Counted from the first letter of the stretch, positions 45,301-58,049 are shown. The stretch is DNA of 64,000 nt from Owenia fusiformis (GCA_903813345.2 CAIIXF020000010.1:20905181-20969180), one strand, 5' to 3'. Program-made: numbers and translations. The notes: generated by a model from the sequence alone, not told the origin.

Positions 45301-48300
45301 TCGGGTTAAATTAATTTAAAGCCTAATGCTTAAGCACTAGAAAAACTCATGGTTTAACTTATCTATAATAAAACACCATTCTTAATTATAAGTTCTTAAT
45401 CTTCCAGCGGTAAAACCAATCAAAAAATGCAACCTTCAGTTTTCAAAATGTACTCATCACATTTTCTACTATATCAAGTAAAAACTGTTCTCAAACGGTG
45501 ACTCTAAATGTCCACAGTTTTTGTGTTTACAATTTTTTTTTCTTTAATTTGATCAGAAAAAGATTAGAAATGGAACATCCTCATTCTTCATTCATTGATA
45601 TATTTTTTATGAATTCTGAGTTGGATTATTATAGTTATAGAATACTTCATGATTAAGTTATACTATGACAGTTTTGGTATTAGGTCTTTTATGATTTTAT
45701 AATTAGTACACAGCTGTGCCTCTAATGAGAGTAACCAAATGACCTGAATAACCTTGTATTTGTTTGTTATCGTCAAATGATATGATATTACATAATGGAA
45801 AACAAACTCCAGGATGTGAACATTATGTATATGGACCTAAAATGATTTACACTTTAAAACATTTTAATATTTTGCTATTTTGAATAATATATAATATTTT
45901 CAACTGGACTTGAAAAAGCAGCACCAGACAATTAAGTATCAAGAACATTTTGAGTTCAAATCAATTTTTTGTTTCACATCATAAATTTCCTATTTGTTTT
46001 GTACCTACATACAACAATCTATATTTTTATGTGATGTCTGTTTTTCAGTTTCCATGTCCACAACTGGAGATAAGGTTCTAGATAAAGCATTGTCCAAGGT
46101 ATGTATCATTGATGTGTCTTTGTAACACCATTCTGATAATCATCACATCTTTCTGCCTTTAACTAGATATAGAGAGAAGCAAGTAGAAAGCCATGATATC
46201 TCACGATGTTATAACACTGATCTACAAGATTAGCAATATTCTATGTAAAATTGGACTTTATGCACAAGTGCACATAATATTGGTCTATGGCTCTATGAAA
46301 CATGGGTCTTTGTAACATTAGTTTATGGAACATTGAACAAATTTTGTCTTTGCGTCATTGGTCTGCTCAATGAATGTGAGATAGAAGTCTTCCATCTCAA
46401 ATCAACATAGCATCATCATGATTCACAGGGTTTCAGTTGCTCCAAGTTGTTATAATCACCTTGAAGTGGAAGATGACACAGTATTTATTGTTTTGTAGTG
46501 TATAGTATCATGTAGTATGTTATCAACATTAGTCGTGAAGTTATTGCCTCACAACCATGGAGCACAAATACTTCATTTGTTTATGATCATATATAACATC
46601 TCATATATTGAGATATTATAATTTGAACATAATAGACACAAATTGGTTTAACAATTGCAAATGTTGATTGCAATTTTGTCACCCCTTCTACCTCTGATTA
46701 TAGATTTAATTTAGCAGGCTATTTTGATGATGAATAAAAAGATAAGCAGATTTAGATTTTACAATATTATACCAAACTTAGTTTACACCTGATTTTCATG
46801 CCAGACAATGTGCTCCAATCTCTAATCTTTGACCGTCTGTTTTAAAACATTAATCATTTCACTATCACTTATTAAAGATGATCATTTAGTTCAGTTTTTA
46901 ATTGCTTATGTGGTTAGAAGTCCTTGATGTCCTATATATGGCTTAACATCACCCTTTACAAAAGGGATAAAATGCGTCCTATGTACTTTTTTCATTCAAT
47001 CAAGGAGAGGTTAACCTTATAGAATTTTGGTCCTCTTTGCAGCTGCTCTTTGGATCAGTTCTTGTTTTACTTGCCCAATTGCGAGTATAAAGTTATGTAC
47101 ATTATGAGGTCCCTTGAAAAACTAATTGAGAGGGTGACAGTAATCTTGAGGGGTCATGATATTAAACATATTCACATGCATGTTTTCTCAAAAATATATA
47201 TCTTAACCTCCCTAATCAAACCCAGTTGTTGCTCTGAGCCATGATTTCCTCTGCATGTTCTCTGCTCTCTGATTGGTTGAATGGCAAATCATAGAATTAG
47301 GGTTCCTAGTCAGAGCGTAGTATATATACTTTTTACTCCAGGGTAGCATAGGACTTTCACACTGCATCAGACAAGATAACCTAAATATAAATGTTTGTTA
47401 AAACTTTGCAAATTAAACATTGACAACCAATAAGTATTCATTTTCAAGGAGAGGTGTTCACATTTTTACTCACTAATTGAAATCATTCAGTAAAATGTGT
47501 TCTTCTTTCTGTGTTTAGTTTGTCTAGTGTACTAAAGTTTGCTCTCATTGAGGTTTGACTTAAGCATAATATTTGTGTCACAAACAATATATTAAGTTTT
47601 TTCGCTTAATGTTTTGCCTTAAAATAGATGTGTTCTTTATAAAAATAAAGGACTGTTTTTTTCTAAGGTTAATATTCTTCATAGAGCAGTGAACTAAAAA
47701 CATTGTTTACTACAAAATTCAGAACAGACAAGTCTAAGTTCCAGCATGACAGGGTCAAAAGTTGGTTGGTCTGAATGTCTGCACGAATCTCAGTTACCAG
47801 ATGAGCTGTTCTGCATGTGCTTCGTTGTTTATCTCATCTTATGGTTAGCAGAAAATCATATCATACACACTTGAAAAACAACTTGTATATTTCACAACGT
47901 TTTCAGATAAGAACTTTCTCAATTCAGATGAGTGACCTGTTAATAACATAATTGAGTTTTAAGTTCATTTATTTTTGAGCGCTTATTTTTTTGTGTTCTT
48001 GCATACATATCTTTGACCCCCATAATTAATACATGCATTGTTTAAGCCTCATTTGTCTGAATTAGAGGAAAGCTAGAGTCTTGATGCGAGAATTCTTTTC
48101 TCATGGAATATTTTAAAACTGGTTATTTCATGTCAAATTGACCATATTGCATTTATAAAGATTTAGTCTGTCACAAATAAAAGTGTTTTGATGGAGTTGT
48201 CAATTTTCTTTGTCTATATCTAGGATGAAGACCCTAATCAAGTAAATCATGAAGTAACAAGGGTGGCCAAGGTACTTGATTCACTTATATTAATACTAAA

Positions 48301-51300
48301 ATCTTGTAGAGAGAGCTGCATGCCTTACTTGCATGCTTCTTTGTAGCTAGCTAACAGAAACCTCTAATCTCGTGGCTTGTGTTTTGAAAAGCCAAAGATC
48401 AAACCACTTACCAACCACACACATGTACATTTTATTCATTGACTATTTTTGAATTTAATATTCATCCTTAAAAAAATTAAACACTATAATTTGTTCTCAT
48501 CTATTTATATTTCAACATTAGTCTCAGTTTTCTATATTCCCTGTTATTCTATATTAAACTAGATGGCTTACATTAGAACTAATCATACTCATCTAGGCTA
48601 TACGTGTATATGGCATGTGTATATTGTTATGCGATTTGGGAAAAGGAAAATGTTGCATCGAGCCTACTTGAGGAGAGGCCCGGGGGCTTGATGCAAGACT
48701 ATAAAGAACCATATGGAGGTCCTGAATATCATTGTGGAGGTCATGTGTATATTGTTATGCGATTTGGGAAAAGGAAAATGTTGCATCGAGCCTACTTGAG
48801 GAGAGGCCCGGGGGCTTGATGCAAGACTATAAAGAACCATATGGAGGTCCGGAATATCATTGTAACATGTCTATCTTCTCTCCGACATCCCACATTTTTG
48901 TCAATCACTTGACTCTGTGTTAAATATGAGGGGCAGTGTATATGGGATGAATGCTTGACTAATGTTGATGAAATTTTGGATGATTCCAGATTGGAGAAAA
49001 AAGTCTGTTTACAAAGGAACTGGAATATGCCTTAGAAGACAAACGTGTTGACTTTGTGGTACACTCATTGAAGGACCTTCCAACAACTCTACCTCCCGGC
49101 ATGGTCATAGGTGCTGTTTGCAAGTAAGTATACAAGTCCAGAAGTCTAAATCACATGTTGACAAAAATGAGAAAGGCTTGTGGATTATTGATATAAGACT
49201 AATAACGCAAATGCGAGTAGGTAGTTACCAGTTTCACCACCAGGTGGCTCGCTCGGGTCAGATAGCATGGCGGGTATAGTAGAAAGTTCCCTTTAACTTA
49301 AATTACAATTGTTGTAGTGATTCAATTTTCATATAGCCCTAATGTATCGAATAGTTATGCAAATTAAAGTGTGTCCAGTAAAAGAAAATGTTATATGTCC
49401 AATACAAGAAAAGATATTTCACTTTTTGTGATTTTATAATATGGGGTCTATGGGGAATCAACCCGAACTAGAAGTCACATTTTCAAAAAATATAAAATTT
49501 TCAAAGTTGATAAACAATTTTCGAAACCATATTTTTCTATGTATTTTTACATGTAGATTTCATATATGACATCACTTTGACTGAATTTTGAATATTTAAT
49601 GACGTAAATCAAGAATATTTCTACTCGCATCTAGTCTATTGGAAAATGTATGTCAACTTTGATATGCCATGTTTCATTTTTAATATGCGCCTCTAAGTTA
49701 GGGAAGATGATGAGGGGGGTGGCTTAAGAAGCATTAATTTAAGAAAAGCGGTGGAACTCCAGCAGGCAATAGACATTATGTCAAATATATGTGAGACAGG
49801 AAAGAATTTCACAAATAGGTGGATCTGGATGGGAGATGGGTAATATGAAGACTTTAAACCCTCATTTTTTTTATTTCACCCTTTCACGATTTTTGTAAAA
49901 ATCTAGGTTTCTTAGCAAAATAATATTTTAGCACCAATATTTATCTGAATAATAATATGTCTGATAATATTATTTCATTGCATATTAAAGTAACAAGTTA
50001 TGGATTTTTGAAATATGACTTATTTGCTCACCTTACATATTGGATTTCATTTCTTTTATGTTGAAAATTGATACTTAAGTCAATAGATCAATCACATTAG
50101 CTGGCAAATAATGTTTCACTAATCATTGATCATACGTGTATATTTCCATGATCATAGATATTGTAAATTATGTTTACACATTTTGATATTCAAGCCTTAG
50201 TAAATAAAGTTTTGCAATCATAGATAGGTGGTGCTCTAATGTGTAAGTCATTTATGGCCAATATTATGTTTTTATTAAAGATGATTATGAATTCTATATT
50301 CATGTAGTGTAAAGTTTATCCAGATTAAGTTTAATTCTGGTAGGAAGAAAGGTAATTACTTAATACTCTACGTAGGGCTCTTGGTGTAAACAAACTCAGC
50401 CACAACCAACAAATAAGACATGGTTGATGCCACAGTCATTAAATATGCAATTATATCGACATGTAAAAGTACAAAATAAAAAAATATGTAACTGAACTGT
50501 TGTACGTTTCCATAATAACCTAAATACTTGCCAGTTAAAGGGCATTGAGGTTTACACATGTTTGTTGTATATAAGTATTGAGAGGTGTGTTTGTTGTTTT
50601 TGCAGGAGAGATAATCCGCATGATGCTATCATGCTACACCCAAAACATAAGGGCAAGACACTGGCTGATCTACCCAAAGACAGGTATAGCATAATAAGAA
50701 TATTTTACTTGATACCATTTTCATGGATAGATTTAAAAGTAAAAATTGTAGTAATCGTAAGTAGAAGTTTTCAGTGACACTTATAATTTGTTTGTATTTT
50801 CAGCGTCATTGGAACCAGTTCACTACGCAGGGCATCACAGCTACGAAGGAAATACCCACATCTCAAATATTCAGATATTGTATCCTTTTAATACAAATAT
50901 GAAAAATACAAAAGATACGGGTAATCTGTCTCTACAGGTGTATTGGTTTCAGAGTTTCTGACCTATTCCATTTACTTTGAAGGACCATAATGGCATCTTA
51001 TTTTCACTCTAATTGCTCTAAAAAATCAGCTAGATAAAATGACTGACTTTGCTTTAGGGCTTATGTTGCACCATGTTGCTAGGCTACAAATTCGACAATT
51101 TGACCAATATTTTTCAATGGGATGATTAAATCATGGGAAAAACATATTACCAACTGGCCTCACAAAATAACTTATCCTGCATTAGAAAAGACTTGTATGT
51201 TTCTTCGCATTATAAATTCCTTGACAGTTCTACCAGCGTGGGAACCTAAACACGAGGAAGAAAAAGTTAGATGAAGCAGACAACTATGATGCTATTGTGT

Positions 51301-53020
51301 TAGCAGTTGCAGGATTGGAGCGTATGGGGTGGAGTGATAGAATAGATCAGGTAGAGTGGCAGGATTAGAGTGTATAAACATTTATTGGGTGAAATGAAAG
51401 AATAGGTATTATACCATATAGAATGATGCCAGTATTATATACAGCAGAATAAGATGATTTCTCTGGAACAGCTTTTAAAGTGCAATTTCCAAATTCATTC
51501 CATGTTTTGTGCTTTTGAAGTGAATGTTTGAAATTCAGGAAAAAAAGTAGAGTAGAAAAGGGAATAAAATCATACTGGCACCAAAAATCCCAAAACACGA
51601 CAAGTACTATTTTTTACAAATGGAATGCTGGTTTAACATGCTTATGACTTGCCTTTCTAGATCCTCTTACCAGATGAGTGTATGTACTCAGTGAGTCAAG
51701 GTGCTGTTGCAGTAGAATGCAGAGATGGGGATCTAGAAACCATTCGCCTTCTATCTAAACTTCACCATTTTGAGACAGTCATCAGGGTAGTTGCAGAGAG
51801 AGCATTCCTCAGAACTTTGGTAAGGTTATAAATAGTTTTATACCATGATACTATATGGAATATACAGTAGATTCCAGGTGAATAACACCAGGGATTTGGT
51901 ATTGATAAATCCTTCGAAAAATCGTATTCACCAGGTCATCCCTGTATTGGAATCCTATTCACCTGATTTCCTCGTCAGGAATTGAATATGGGTTTCATAT
52001 ATTCCCTCATGAAATATCATACGGGGCTTGGAACAAAACCCATATTCAACCCGTCTCAGTAAATTATTTATTCTATTTGTTTTTGTCATACACAGTTTAA
52101 CTTCATATATTTACATCAAGGTATATCAAATAATAAAAATCATATATAAACCCCATAGAAGAGAACAGAATCACTACACTACATAAACTAATTACAATCT
52201 ACTTCACACATAGTTATATTTACATTCATTTTCACATTCCTTACAATTCGTTGATTGAACTATAGATTCTACACACAAAACTGCAATGAAAGTTAAATTA
52301 CTAACATAATTACTCATGTGCCATGCAAATGTGTATTTTTAGGAAGGAGGGTGCAGTGTGCCAGTTGCTATACACACAGAGATCATTGATGACAATCTTT
52401 TCATGAAGGGCGGTGTATTCAGTATAGATGGCACTGAGAGTGTCATAATGAAACAAGACACAAGCATCGCATCTAATGATGAACCACCCACCAAGAAGGT
52501 AAATGTTGTGACTTGGATTTTTATGTCACCATTATATTGTTATAGTCTCCAACATTTTTGTGAATGGCAGCTGGTGTTCAGTGGTCAGTGTATGTAACAA
52601 ATGGCAGGTGGTGACATTTTGGTTGTTAATATCTTGTTTTGATTTTCTCATTCTCTTTTACTAAATCGTTCATAATACCAGTTTCTGAATTTGTTTCTTG
52701 TAGTTTCTGAATTTGTTTTAAAAGTGTACATAATTGTATTAAAACTTGAAAAACGTAGATATCAGTGAAATAATTCTCCTTACTATCTGTTGTAGCTTTC
52801 ACCCACATCACCCAAGCAATATTCCAGCATAGTTGCAGAGGGGGAAGACCAAGATGTCCTGAATGCATGTGAGAAACTAGGAATGGAACTTGCTCAAAAA
52901 GTAGGAAAAGCTGGTGGACGCGATATATTAGCTGCTGCAAGAAAAGAGACTGATGCTGCTATTCTAGCGCAACAACAAGCACCATTTTTAAAACAAGACA
53001 CGCCCAAAGTTGTTTCATAG
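39261..53020 (+). CDS. HMBS: Hydroxymethylbilane synthase (porphobilinogen deaminase), 10 exons, 370 aa
   Basis: Exons: 39261-39308, 44060-44132, 46049-46098, 48990-49123, 50606-50683, 50804-50879, 51237-51350, 51661-51819, 52343-52498, 52796-53020; 1113 nt in frame. The enzyme joins four porphobilinogen units into hydroxymethylbilane, the third step of heme synthesis, in the cytosol. Visible signatures: [21 protein letters not shown], catalytic Asp86 in VHSLKDLP (human Asp99), Arg136/Arg137 in GTSSLRRA (human 149/150), RGNLNTR, and Cys248 in EGGCSVPVA, which holds the dipyrromethane cofactor (human Cys261). The constant offset of 13 from human numbering confirms the joins. Human HMBS is 361 aa; here domain 3 has a Ser/Lys-rich loop ([13 protein letters not shown]) and a longer tail. 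Head to head with URB2. Confidence 0.97.
39439..39733. mobile_element. 295 bp TIR element (CAGTGGCGT ends)
   Basis: Begins CAGTGGCGTAGCG and ends CGCAACGCCACTG, a 13-base TIR with one mismatch. The interior has 'cacgagtgagcgaagcgaac'. CAGTGGCG ends are common among hAT-like and other MITEs; class uncertain. Confidence 0.7.
39835..40245. repeat. Paralogous block B (HMBS intron 1), empty-site copy
   Basis: Direct-orientation duplicate of block A without the 754 bp foldback. It preserves 'ggacgaaatgtcgttacg' followed by 'tctgacattagtaactggct', i.e. an uninterrupted target site. Confidence 0.85.
41328..41958. mobile_element. ~630 bp inverted-repeat element with GGTAA motifs
   Basis: Left 'agtgccttacggtaatgccg' and right 'ccattaccgttgcaagcact' form imperfect TIRs. 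Both sides carry several 'gccggtaa/ttaccgg' repeats, a subterminal pattern typical of hAT elements. No transposase frame. Confidence 0.6.
42393..43045. mobile_element. ~650 bp hAT-like element (TAGTGGTG ends)
   Basis: Left TAGTGGTGCTAC and right GTCCCACCACTA are inverted repeats. Subterminal 'actcgaataatcactcg' and 'gattaatcg..gataatcgagt' repeats occur on both sides. The interior has no transposase. Confidence 0.65.
44133..46048 (+). other. HMBS: HMBS intron 2 (1.9 kb)
   Basis: Holds a CCGTAGCCAG-type element (44262-44463); the remainder is AT-rich DNA with no exon, tandem array or hairpin that I could identify. Confidence 0.6.
44262..44463. mobile_element. CCGTAGCCAG-type short element, complete copy
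   Basis: Begins 'acaggctcgtagccag' and ends 'ctggctacaggcctgt', giving ~16 bp inverted ends. The core 'gtgaaaaactgcatgatttt' is shared by all family members in the window. Confidence 0.75.
48224..48271 (+). CDS. HMBS: Possible HMBS microexon (16 residues)
   Basis: Between exons 3 and 4, 48 bases with acceptor 'tctatatctag' and donor AAG|GTACTT keep phase 0 on both sides and encode [16 protein letters not shown]. Including it gives 386 aa and inserts the segment between ALSK and IGEK, inside the flexible active-site loop (about residues 56-76 in human). Human HMBS has nothing here, and the 370-aa form aligns without it, so it would be an alternative exon or a chance match. Confidence 0.35.
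48614..48865. repeat. 128 bp tandem duplication in HMBS intron 3
   Basis: Two nearly identical units (48614-48741, 48742-48865) starting 'catgtgtatattgttatgcg', with one mismatch noticed (cctgaat/ccggaat). High identity means a recent event, ~125 bp before exon 4. Confidence 0.9.
48990..49123 (+). CDS. HMBS: HMBS exon 4, catalytic aspartate exon
   Basis: Encodes [18 protein letters not shown] and [18 protein letters not shown]. It contains Asp86, the proton-transfer residue of every known porphobilinogen deaminase, and Lys85 next to it (human Lys98). Donor CAA|GTAAGT. Confidence 0.95.
49124..50605 (+). other. HMBS: HMBS intron 4 (1.5 kb)
   Basis: AT-rich, with no exon, tandem array or inverted repeat that I could identify. 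Confidence 0.5.
52343..52498 (+). CDS. HMBS: HMBS exon 9, cofactor-cysteine exon
   Basis: Starts [14 protein letters not shown], with Cys248 anchoring the dipyrromethane cofactor through a thioether. Continues [13 protein letters not shown] and ends in EPPTKK, the start of the insert-prone loop of domain 3. Confidence 0.95.
52537..52640 (-). repeat. ~110 bp dispersed repeat in HMBS intron 9
   Basis: Reverse orientation: 'ttatagtctccaacattttt', 'gtgaatggcagctggtgttc', 'aacaaatggcaggtggtgac', ending in the complement of 'ggcattaac' with changes. Antisense to HMBS, as the other copies are to their hosts. Confidence 0.8.
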
Positions 53021-55292
53021 TTTTTTTTCTAAGTCATTTACCAATATTATTTAATGCTTGACTAAAATGGAGAATTTGATATAGAGAAACTGAAATGTCA
53101 TGATTATTTTTATTATTGTGATAAAACAGATGCGATGCAATAATATAAATGATGTAATAGATGTACTTAATGTATCGTTAGTTAGAGGCAAGTGCAACTA
53201 ATCGATGCGAGCCAGAAAATAATAGTCATGTTTGGGGTGGGGGATGTTTGAGCTCATATTGTATTTTGTTAGCATGCATCATTTTCGAAGCAAGTTTTGA
53301 TTTGAAAAGAATATGTATTTGAAAAGGGGTCAGCCTGAAATGCAATTGATAATCTAATAAATCGGGGGGGGGGGCAACATTGATTTATTGAGGTTTCCCT
53401 CAGTTCATAGAAAATATCTCAAATTGATTAGCCTTTAATAAATATTCTACCATTGATAGCAGAAGCATGCTAGCCTTAAAAACCAATGCTTTCATTACTA
53501 CACAAACATGACATGAAATGCAGTATTTAGCCCCTGCTAGTTCAAACCACCTTTTGATATGGGGGTAATGTTATTGGGATTAGATGCTCTAAATAATGCT
53601 ATTGGAGAACTTGCAGCACAAGGGTTAATATATGTAAATGCATGTAACTATGTTTTAATTGAACCAAAAAGTGTTGACTTATTGTTTAGCTTTCATTCAT
53701 TTGTTAATGAAAATGAATTTCAGCATCTGTAACAATCGTTACACTTTTGTAACCATTTGCTATGACTTAACCAAGAGGTTATATTTTACATGTAAATGAA
53801 CTATTTAAATGTAGATATAGTCAAGAAAGTATACAAGATATCTCGGGAGGATTAACTGGCCACTCGCAAACTTAGGAATAATATTGTGTATAATGTTAAT
53901 ACAATCTACAACAGTACTGTACATGAAAACAAGTGTATGCTAAAGTACGTAATCTCGGCTATTTCATTTGAAAGCATTTTGTTCTGAGGTTCAGATTATG
54001 TGTGAGTCAAGTGATGTCTAAGTCTGGATAAAGGGTTATCCTTTGAGTTTTTCTTCAAGTTTTACTTACATATACTTTACATAAAAAGCAATGTTGTGAT
54101 TCTTTAACATATGTACAATGTACAACAAAGTTGTAAATGACAAATGTTTTACATTTATTTTCTAATACCATGGTTTAAGGTTGTACAAAAATGTTATATT
54201 ATGTGTTTGTTGTTGCTATGCTGCATTGCTATTTTGTTGCTATGTTGATTTGTTATGTTGTTGCTTTGCTCCATTGCAATATTGTTACTATTCTGTATTG
54301 CTTTATTGTGGCTAAATGGAGAATAAAAACACTAACGTATTAAGTCCTTGATCAGATTTTAATGGTTTACACAAGGCTTGTGTGGAAGGGAGAATAACAT
54401 AAAATAAATATAGTGATAATTTCTTGAAAATTCATAACTGCCAGATATTCAGACTATTTATTGTTTTACAGTTAATTGATTGGAGGAGATAATAAGAATA
54501 CCTTTAAATGTGCATTCACCTTTAATACATACATCTTATGTATATTTACCTTTTATATGTACATCTTATGTGTACATATTTACCTTTAGTATGTTCATCT
54601 TATGGGTATTTCATTGTAAAAAAGTTCTTGAAAATGTTATTCCAAAACGTAAGCAGTGTCCTAAAATGTTAAATGAATCACTCCATGTGTTTTGAGTTGG
54701 GAAATTTTTATGTGAGTGGTCCAGATGATTTTTAGAGTTTCCAGTAGGGGAAGATACTGGAGCTAAATGAAATCCAATGAGATATTTTAGAAAAAAATGT
54801 TCCTCAATATCTTTATGAATGAAAGTGCTTGTCAGAGTTGAAATGTCATCTGACAATGTATATAGGATTATATACAATAAGTAAAAACTGAGCCAATATA
54901 TTAAATGTATATGAAGAAATAAAAATGTTATATTTTGAGTTGTCATTAAGGAAATGAGGCCTTGCTCAAACAGCATATACCAACACCATGTCATAAGTAG
55001 TACAGTATATTGAACATTTGAACATACAAGCCTTTATTTGAATTAAAAGCATTTTCCCTTGTTTTATCCAATGATCTTAAACAATGAAACTTTATATGGG
55101 TTATTGTTATGTATATAGTTTAAGGTATCTTGCTTTAACTTAAATGAAGCTGCAATATACAAATGGCATAGAGTGATGTAAATTGTTGATTTATTTTTGG
55201 TTGAATAATTTTTTAACTGTATGGACCTAGTGCCTATATTGTTGGAATGATAACAGATGCATAATGGATGGACCTCCATTGTGCATTGCCTG

Positions 55293-55578
55293 TCATGGGT
55301 GTAGCCAGGGGGGGGGTGGTGTGATGGGTGCGATCGTAACCATAACCAATAAAGATAAAACCATGAGAAATAAGAAAATAGCTTTAAATGCTCTTTATTT
55401 AAAGCTTCTAGCTCAATTTTGAAGGAAGTTGCATCAATTTCTGTATAATTCAAAATAAATCTTATTTTTTGGCTTGTTTATGCCACAATCCCACTGAAAA
55501 ATCCCTTACTGAAAACTGAATAATTTTTGCCGATCGCACCCCCCCCCCCCTGACTGAAAGCTGGCTACGCCCCTGACT
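55293..55578. mobile_element. GTAGCCAGGGGG-type element, longer copy
   Basis: Starts 'tcatgggtgtagccaggggg' and ends 'agctggctacgcccctga', an imperfect TIR with long G and C runs at the two ends. The interior differs from the other copies, so it may be a sister family. Confidence 0.6.
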
Positions 55579-56002
55579 GTTATAATAAAAAAAGTAAGAC
55601 CTTCTGGAAAGGTTAGAGTAAAATTATTGAGAAAAAATTTGTCATGATTTATATATTGTGTTCTTAAGTCATGTTCACCATTAAATGAATCATTTCTCGG
55701 GAGTCATTCATTTATTGAAATATTTTTGTTTTCATTTAGTGATGTGAACAATATATATTGAAGAATATATTATATCAAATGGTTTTAGAAAATAGTTCTA
55801 TTATGTTAAACAATTGTTATTTGATGAAATAAATAGATTTTAATAAAAATTGGGTTTGTTTTTTAATCTCTTTAATGTGACACACTTTAAAGTTTCTGTC
55901 ATGTTATGTTTTAGGAATTTGGCCCAAATGCATAAAGACTTCAATGACACATTGATGTAGTTTTATGTCAAATTCTGGCACACATATCTATGCAAAGACA
56001 GG

Positions 56003-56190
56003 CAAGTAGCCAGGGGGTGCGAGTGATCCCCTCCCCGGCCCCCACCCTGGCCCAAAATGTTTTCAAAGTCATGCAGTTCTCACCATTGTGAGCACTTTCT
56101 GAGTGGTTTTAGCCCAAAATTGTCAAGTGTGAACCCCCTGGAATTTTTTGAGAAGTGAGCGCCCCTTGCCAAAACCTGGCTATTAGCACC
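56003..56190. mobile_element. CCGTAGCCAG-type short element, decayed copy
   Basis: 'caagtagccagggggtgcga' at the left and 'aaacctggctattag' at the right, with 'aagtcatgcagttctcacca' from the shared core. Confidence 0.6.
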
Positions 56191-56710
56191 AAGCTTCTTG
56201 AAGCCTTTCCGATGAGTAATTAACATTAAATTCTGAAGCATTGGGCACTTTTATAATTTTCTGAAGAAGTCACACCATTGAAATCAGGTATTTATACTAT
56301 TGTATTTTCCACAAAACCTTCCTTTGCATGCATTGAATACAGTACAGAGAGAATATTGTATTTAAAGAGGTCTCTGTTTGAACAGTGAAAGAACTTGTAA
56401 TAAATCCATAACATTCCAATATATAGATGTCACTTAAATGTCAGTATAACCTAATCAAATGTGAGAATATGCAACGCCAGTTCTAATTGGTCAGAAGTTA
56501 AATTGATTTTTGTCTCCAGTTATTTCATTGGTTTAAACTTTCACTATCCTTCCGCGTGCCTGTGGTTTGAAACATACAGAAGTCAAAACACATGAAAGTG
56601 GCTGTGTTTGTTTTCATAAGTGGATTTCGTTCTATAACAAATGATGAGCCAATTTTGAGATAAAAAAGCTTATTAATGGTGAATTGGATTTATACTGATA
56701 TGCTGTCGAG

Positions 56711-58049
56711 ATGTTGGGAATCTTTTGGAAAGCAGTTTTTCTGCTGATGTTACTGCAAAACTTGGAAGCCAATTTTGGTGAGTTTGCAAAGTTTTTCAAT
56801 TTCATTTTTCATGTGTCTCTCTGATTCTCAGAGAATTGTAGATGTAGTCCCTCATTTCACATTTAAGGAGAAATTTGATGAACTCAATTTCACCCCTTTG
56901 TCATTACGATTGGTGAGGGGTTAGCTAGACATTCTACTACAAGATCAAAGTAATCACGCTAGGAGGGGGAGGGGGTATTATACCCCCATAAATGTGGGTA
57001 ATGGTGATGATTTTTCAAATCTTGTTATTCAAAATCATGTTGATTAATTATAAGCTTTGTGTCAAATGACAACGTTTTTCCGAACCCCAAGAGTTCAATA
57101 CGTAAGGTCATGTAGTTGTGGGGTGATTTGAAGAATCTATCCCAAAGTTACGGGGGTAGGGTTATGTGACACTGATTAGGCAGTATGAATATTACTCAGA
57201 TTTTTAGCATTGATGTCCACAAAATTAATATTCTGTCCTTGTCAGTTCTCCTTTATATTTCATATTGCTAGAAAAGTGATGAGAGAATTAGAGCGTCACA
57301 TGTCCGCTACTAAAATTGTGTGATGTTCATTAGAAGGAAAATGTCAAAACTGAAAGCTAGTCATTCTTCTGAGAAAATAGAGTTATGTGTCTTTGGGGAT
57401 TTCCCAGGCACTCTGAGAATCGAAATATTCTGACATAATTAGAATCCAGAGAAACCCAGATTTTAAATGAAGTATGCTGGCAGATCTAGAAAATGTCACC
57501 AGAACTCCCAGGTCAGTACTAGGTCAAATAATTAACAAAGAATTCAGAATCATATTCGGTGCCACCATACTATTTGGATATTGCTTCTTCAAAAGAGTTG
57601 TTCTTCTACTCTTTGGGTTAGAGATAATGTACCCGTCTTTTAATATTGTCACCAATATGGGGATCTTCTTATATCAGCATGGCTTCGATTTTATGGTCCA
57701 TACTGCTGAGTTGTGATAATGAAGTAATCTGTATGACAACCAAAGTGACCAGAGATCAGAAATATGGAACATGGCAATCACTACTTAAATCTTCATTCTA
57801 GAAATGTTTGAACCAAGACCATTGCCCAAAAACATTGATGTAGAATGTAGGTCATTCAAGGATAAATATATTTGCATGCAATGGACAGTTACGGTTGAAT
57901 TTGTCACCAATGATTACTATCTGATCTTGGACCAATATGGATCATTCTCCTATGAGATGGACTGGGGACCCAACTATAAAGCTAAGCCTATGGGTTCAGA
58001 TTACTATATATATTATTCTCATTTTTATTTTAGAAGATATGATTTTTAA
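56711..58049 (+). CDS. Possible small secreted protein with cytokine-receptor-like half domain, 104 aa, two exons
   Basis: Exon 1 (56711-56777) encodes a signal peptide, MLGIFWKAVFLLMLLQNLEA, and ends in phase 1 before GTGAGT. Exon 2 (57802-58049) starts after 'cttcattctag', completes a Glu codon and runs to TAA. The mature part reads PRPLPKNIDVEC, KYICMQWTV, NDYYLILDQYG, MDWGPNYKAKP. The Pro-rich lead, a Cys ~11 residues before C-x-W, and a following Y-x-L strand resemble the first half of the N-terminal domain of class I cytokine receptors. The second half of such a domain and a membrane segment are missing. Either the gene is truncated, exons lie further on, or it is a short soluble protein. 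An overlapping upstream ATG (56700) opens a 15-codon frame. AATAAA at 58835 could end the transcript. Function not known. Confidence 0.4.

Larger units (their letters stand above)
46099..48989 (+). other. HMBS: HMBS intron 3 (2.9 kb)
   Basis: Contains the possible microexon at 48224-48271 and a 128 bp tandem duplication (48614-48865). The rest is unremarkable AT-rich DNA. Confidence 0.6.
53021..56650. other. HMBS 3' UTR and downstream spacer
   Basis: Several AATAAA sites could end HMBS (53356-53361, 54322-54327). The region holds imperfect 'ttgttgctatg' repeats (54205-54300), 'tacatcttatg' repeats (54525-54605), and two CCGTAGCCAG-type elements (55293-55578, 56003-56190). No gene is supported. 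Confidence 0.5.

Noticed and set aside
48604-48923. Two overlapping ORFs repeating [14 protein letters not shown]
   Set aside because: Produced by the 128 bp tandem duplication within HMBS intron 3; not a gene.
57474-57716. 80-codon plus-strand ORF with hydrophobic stretches
   Set aside because: It lies in the intron of the candidate secreted gene, without splice signals in a matching phase; composition looks random.
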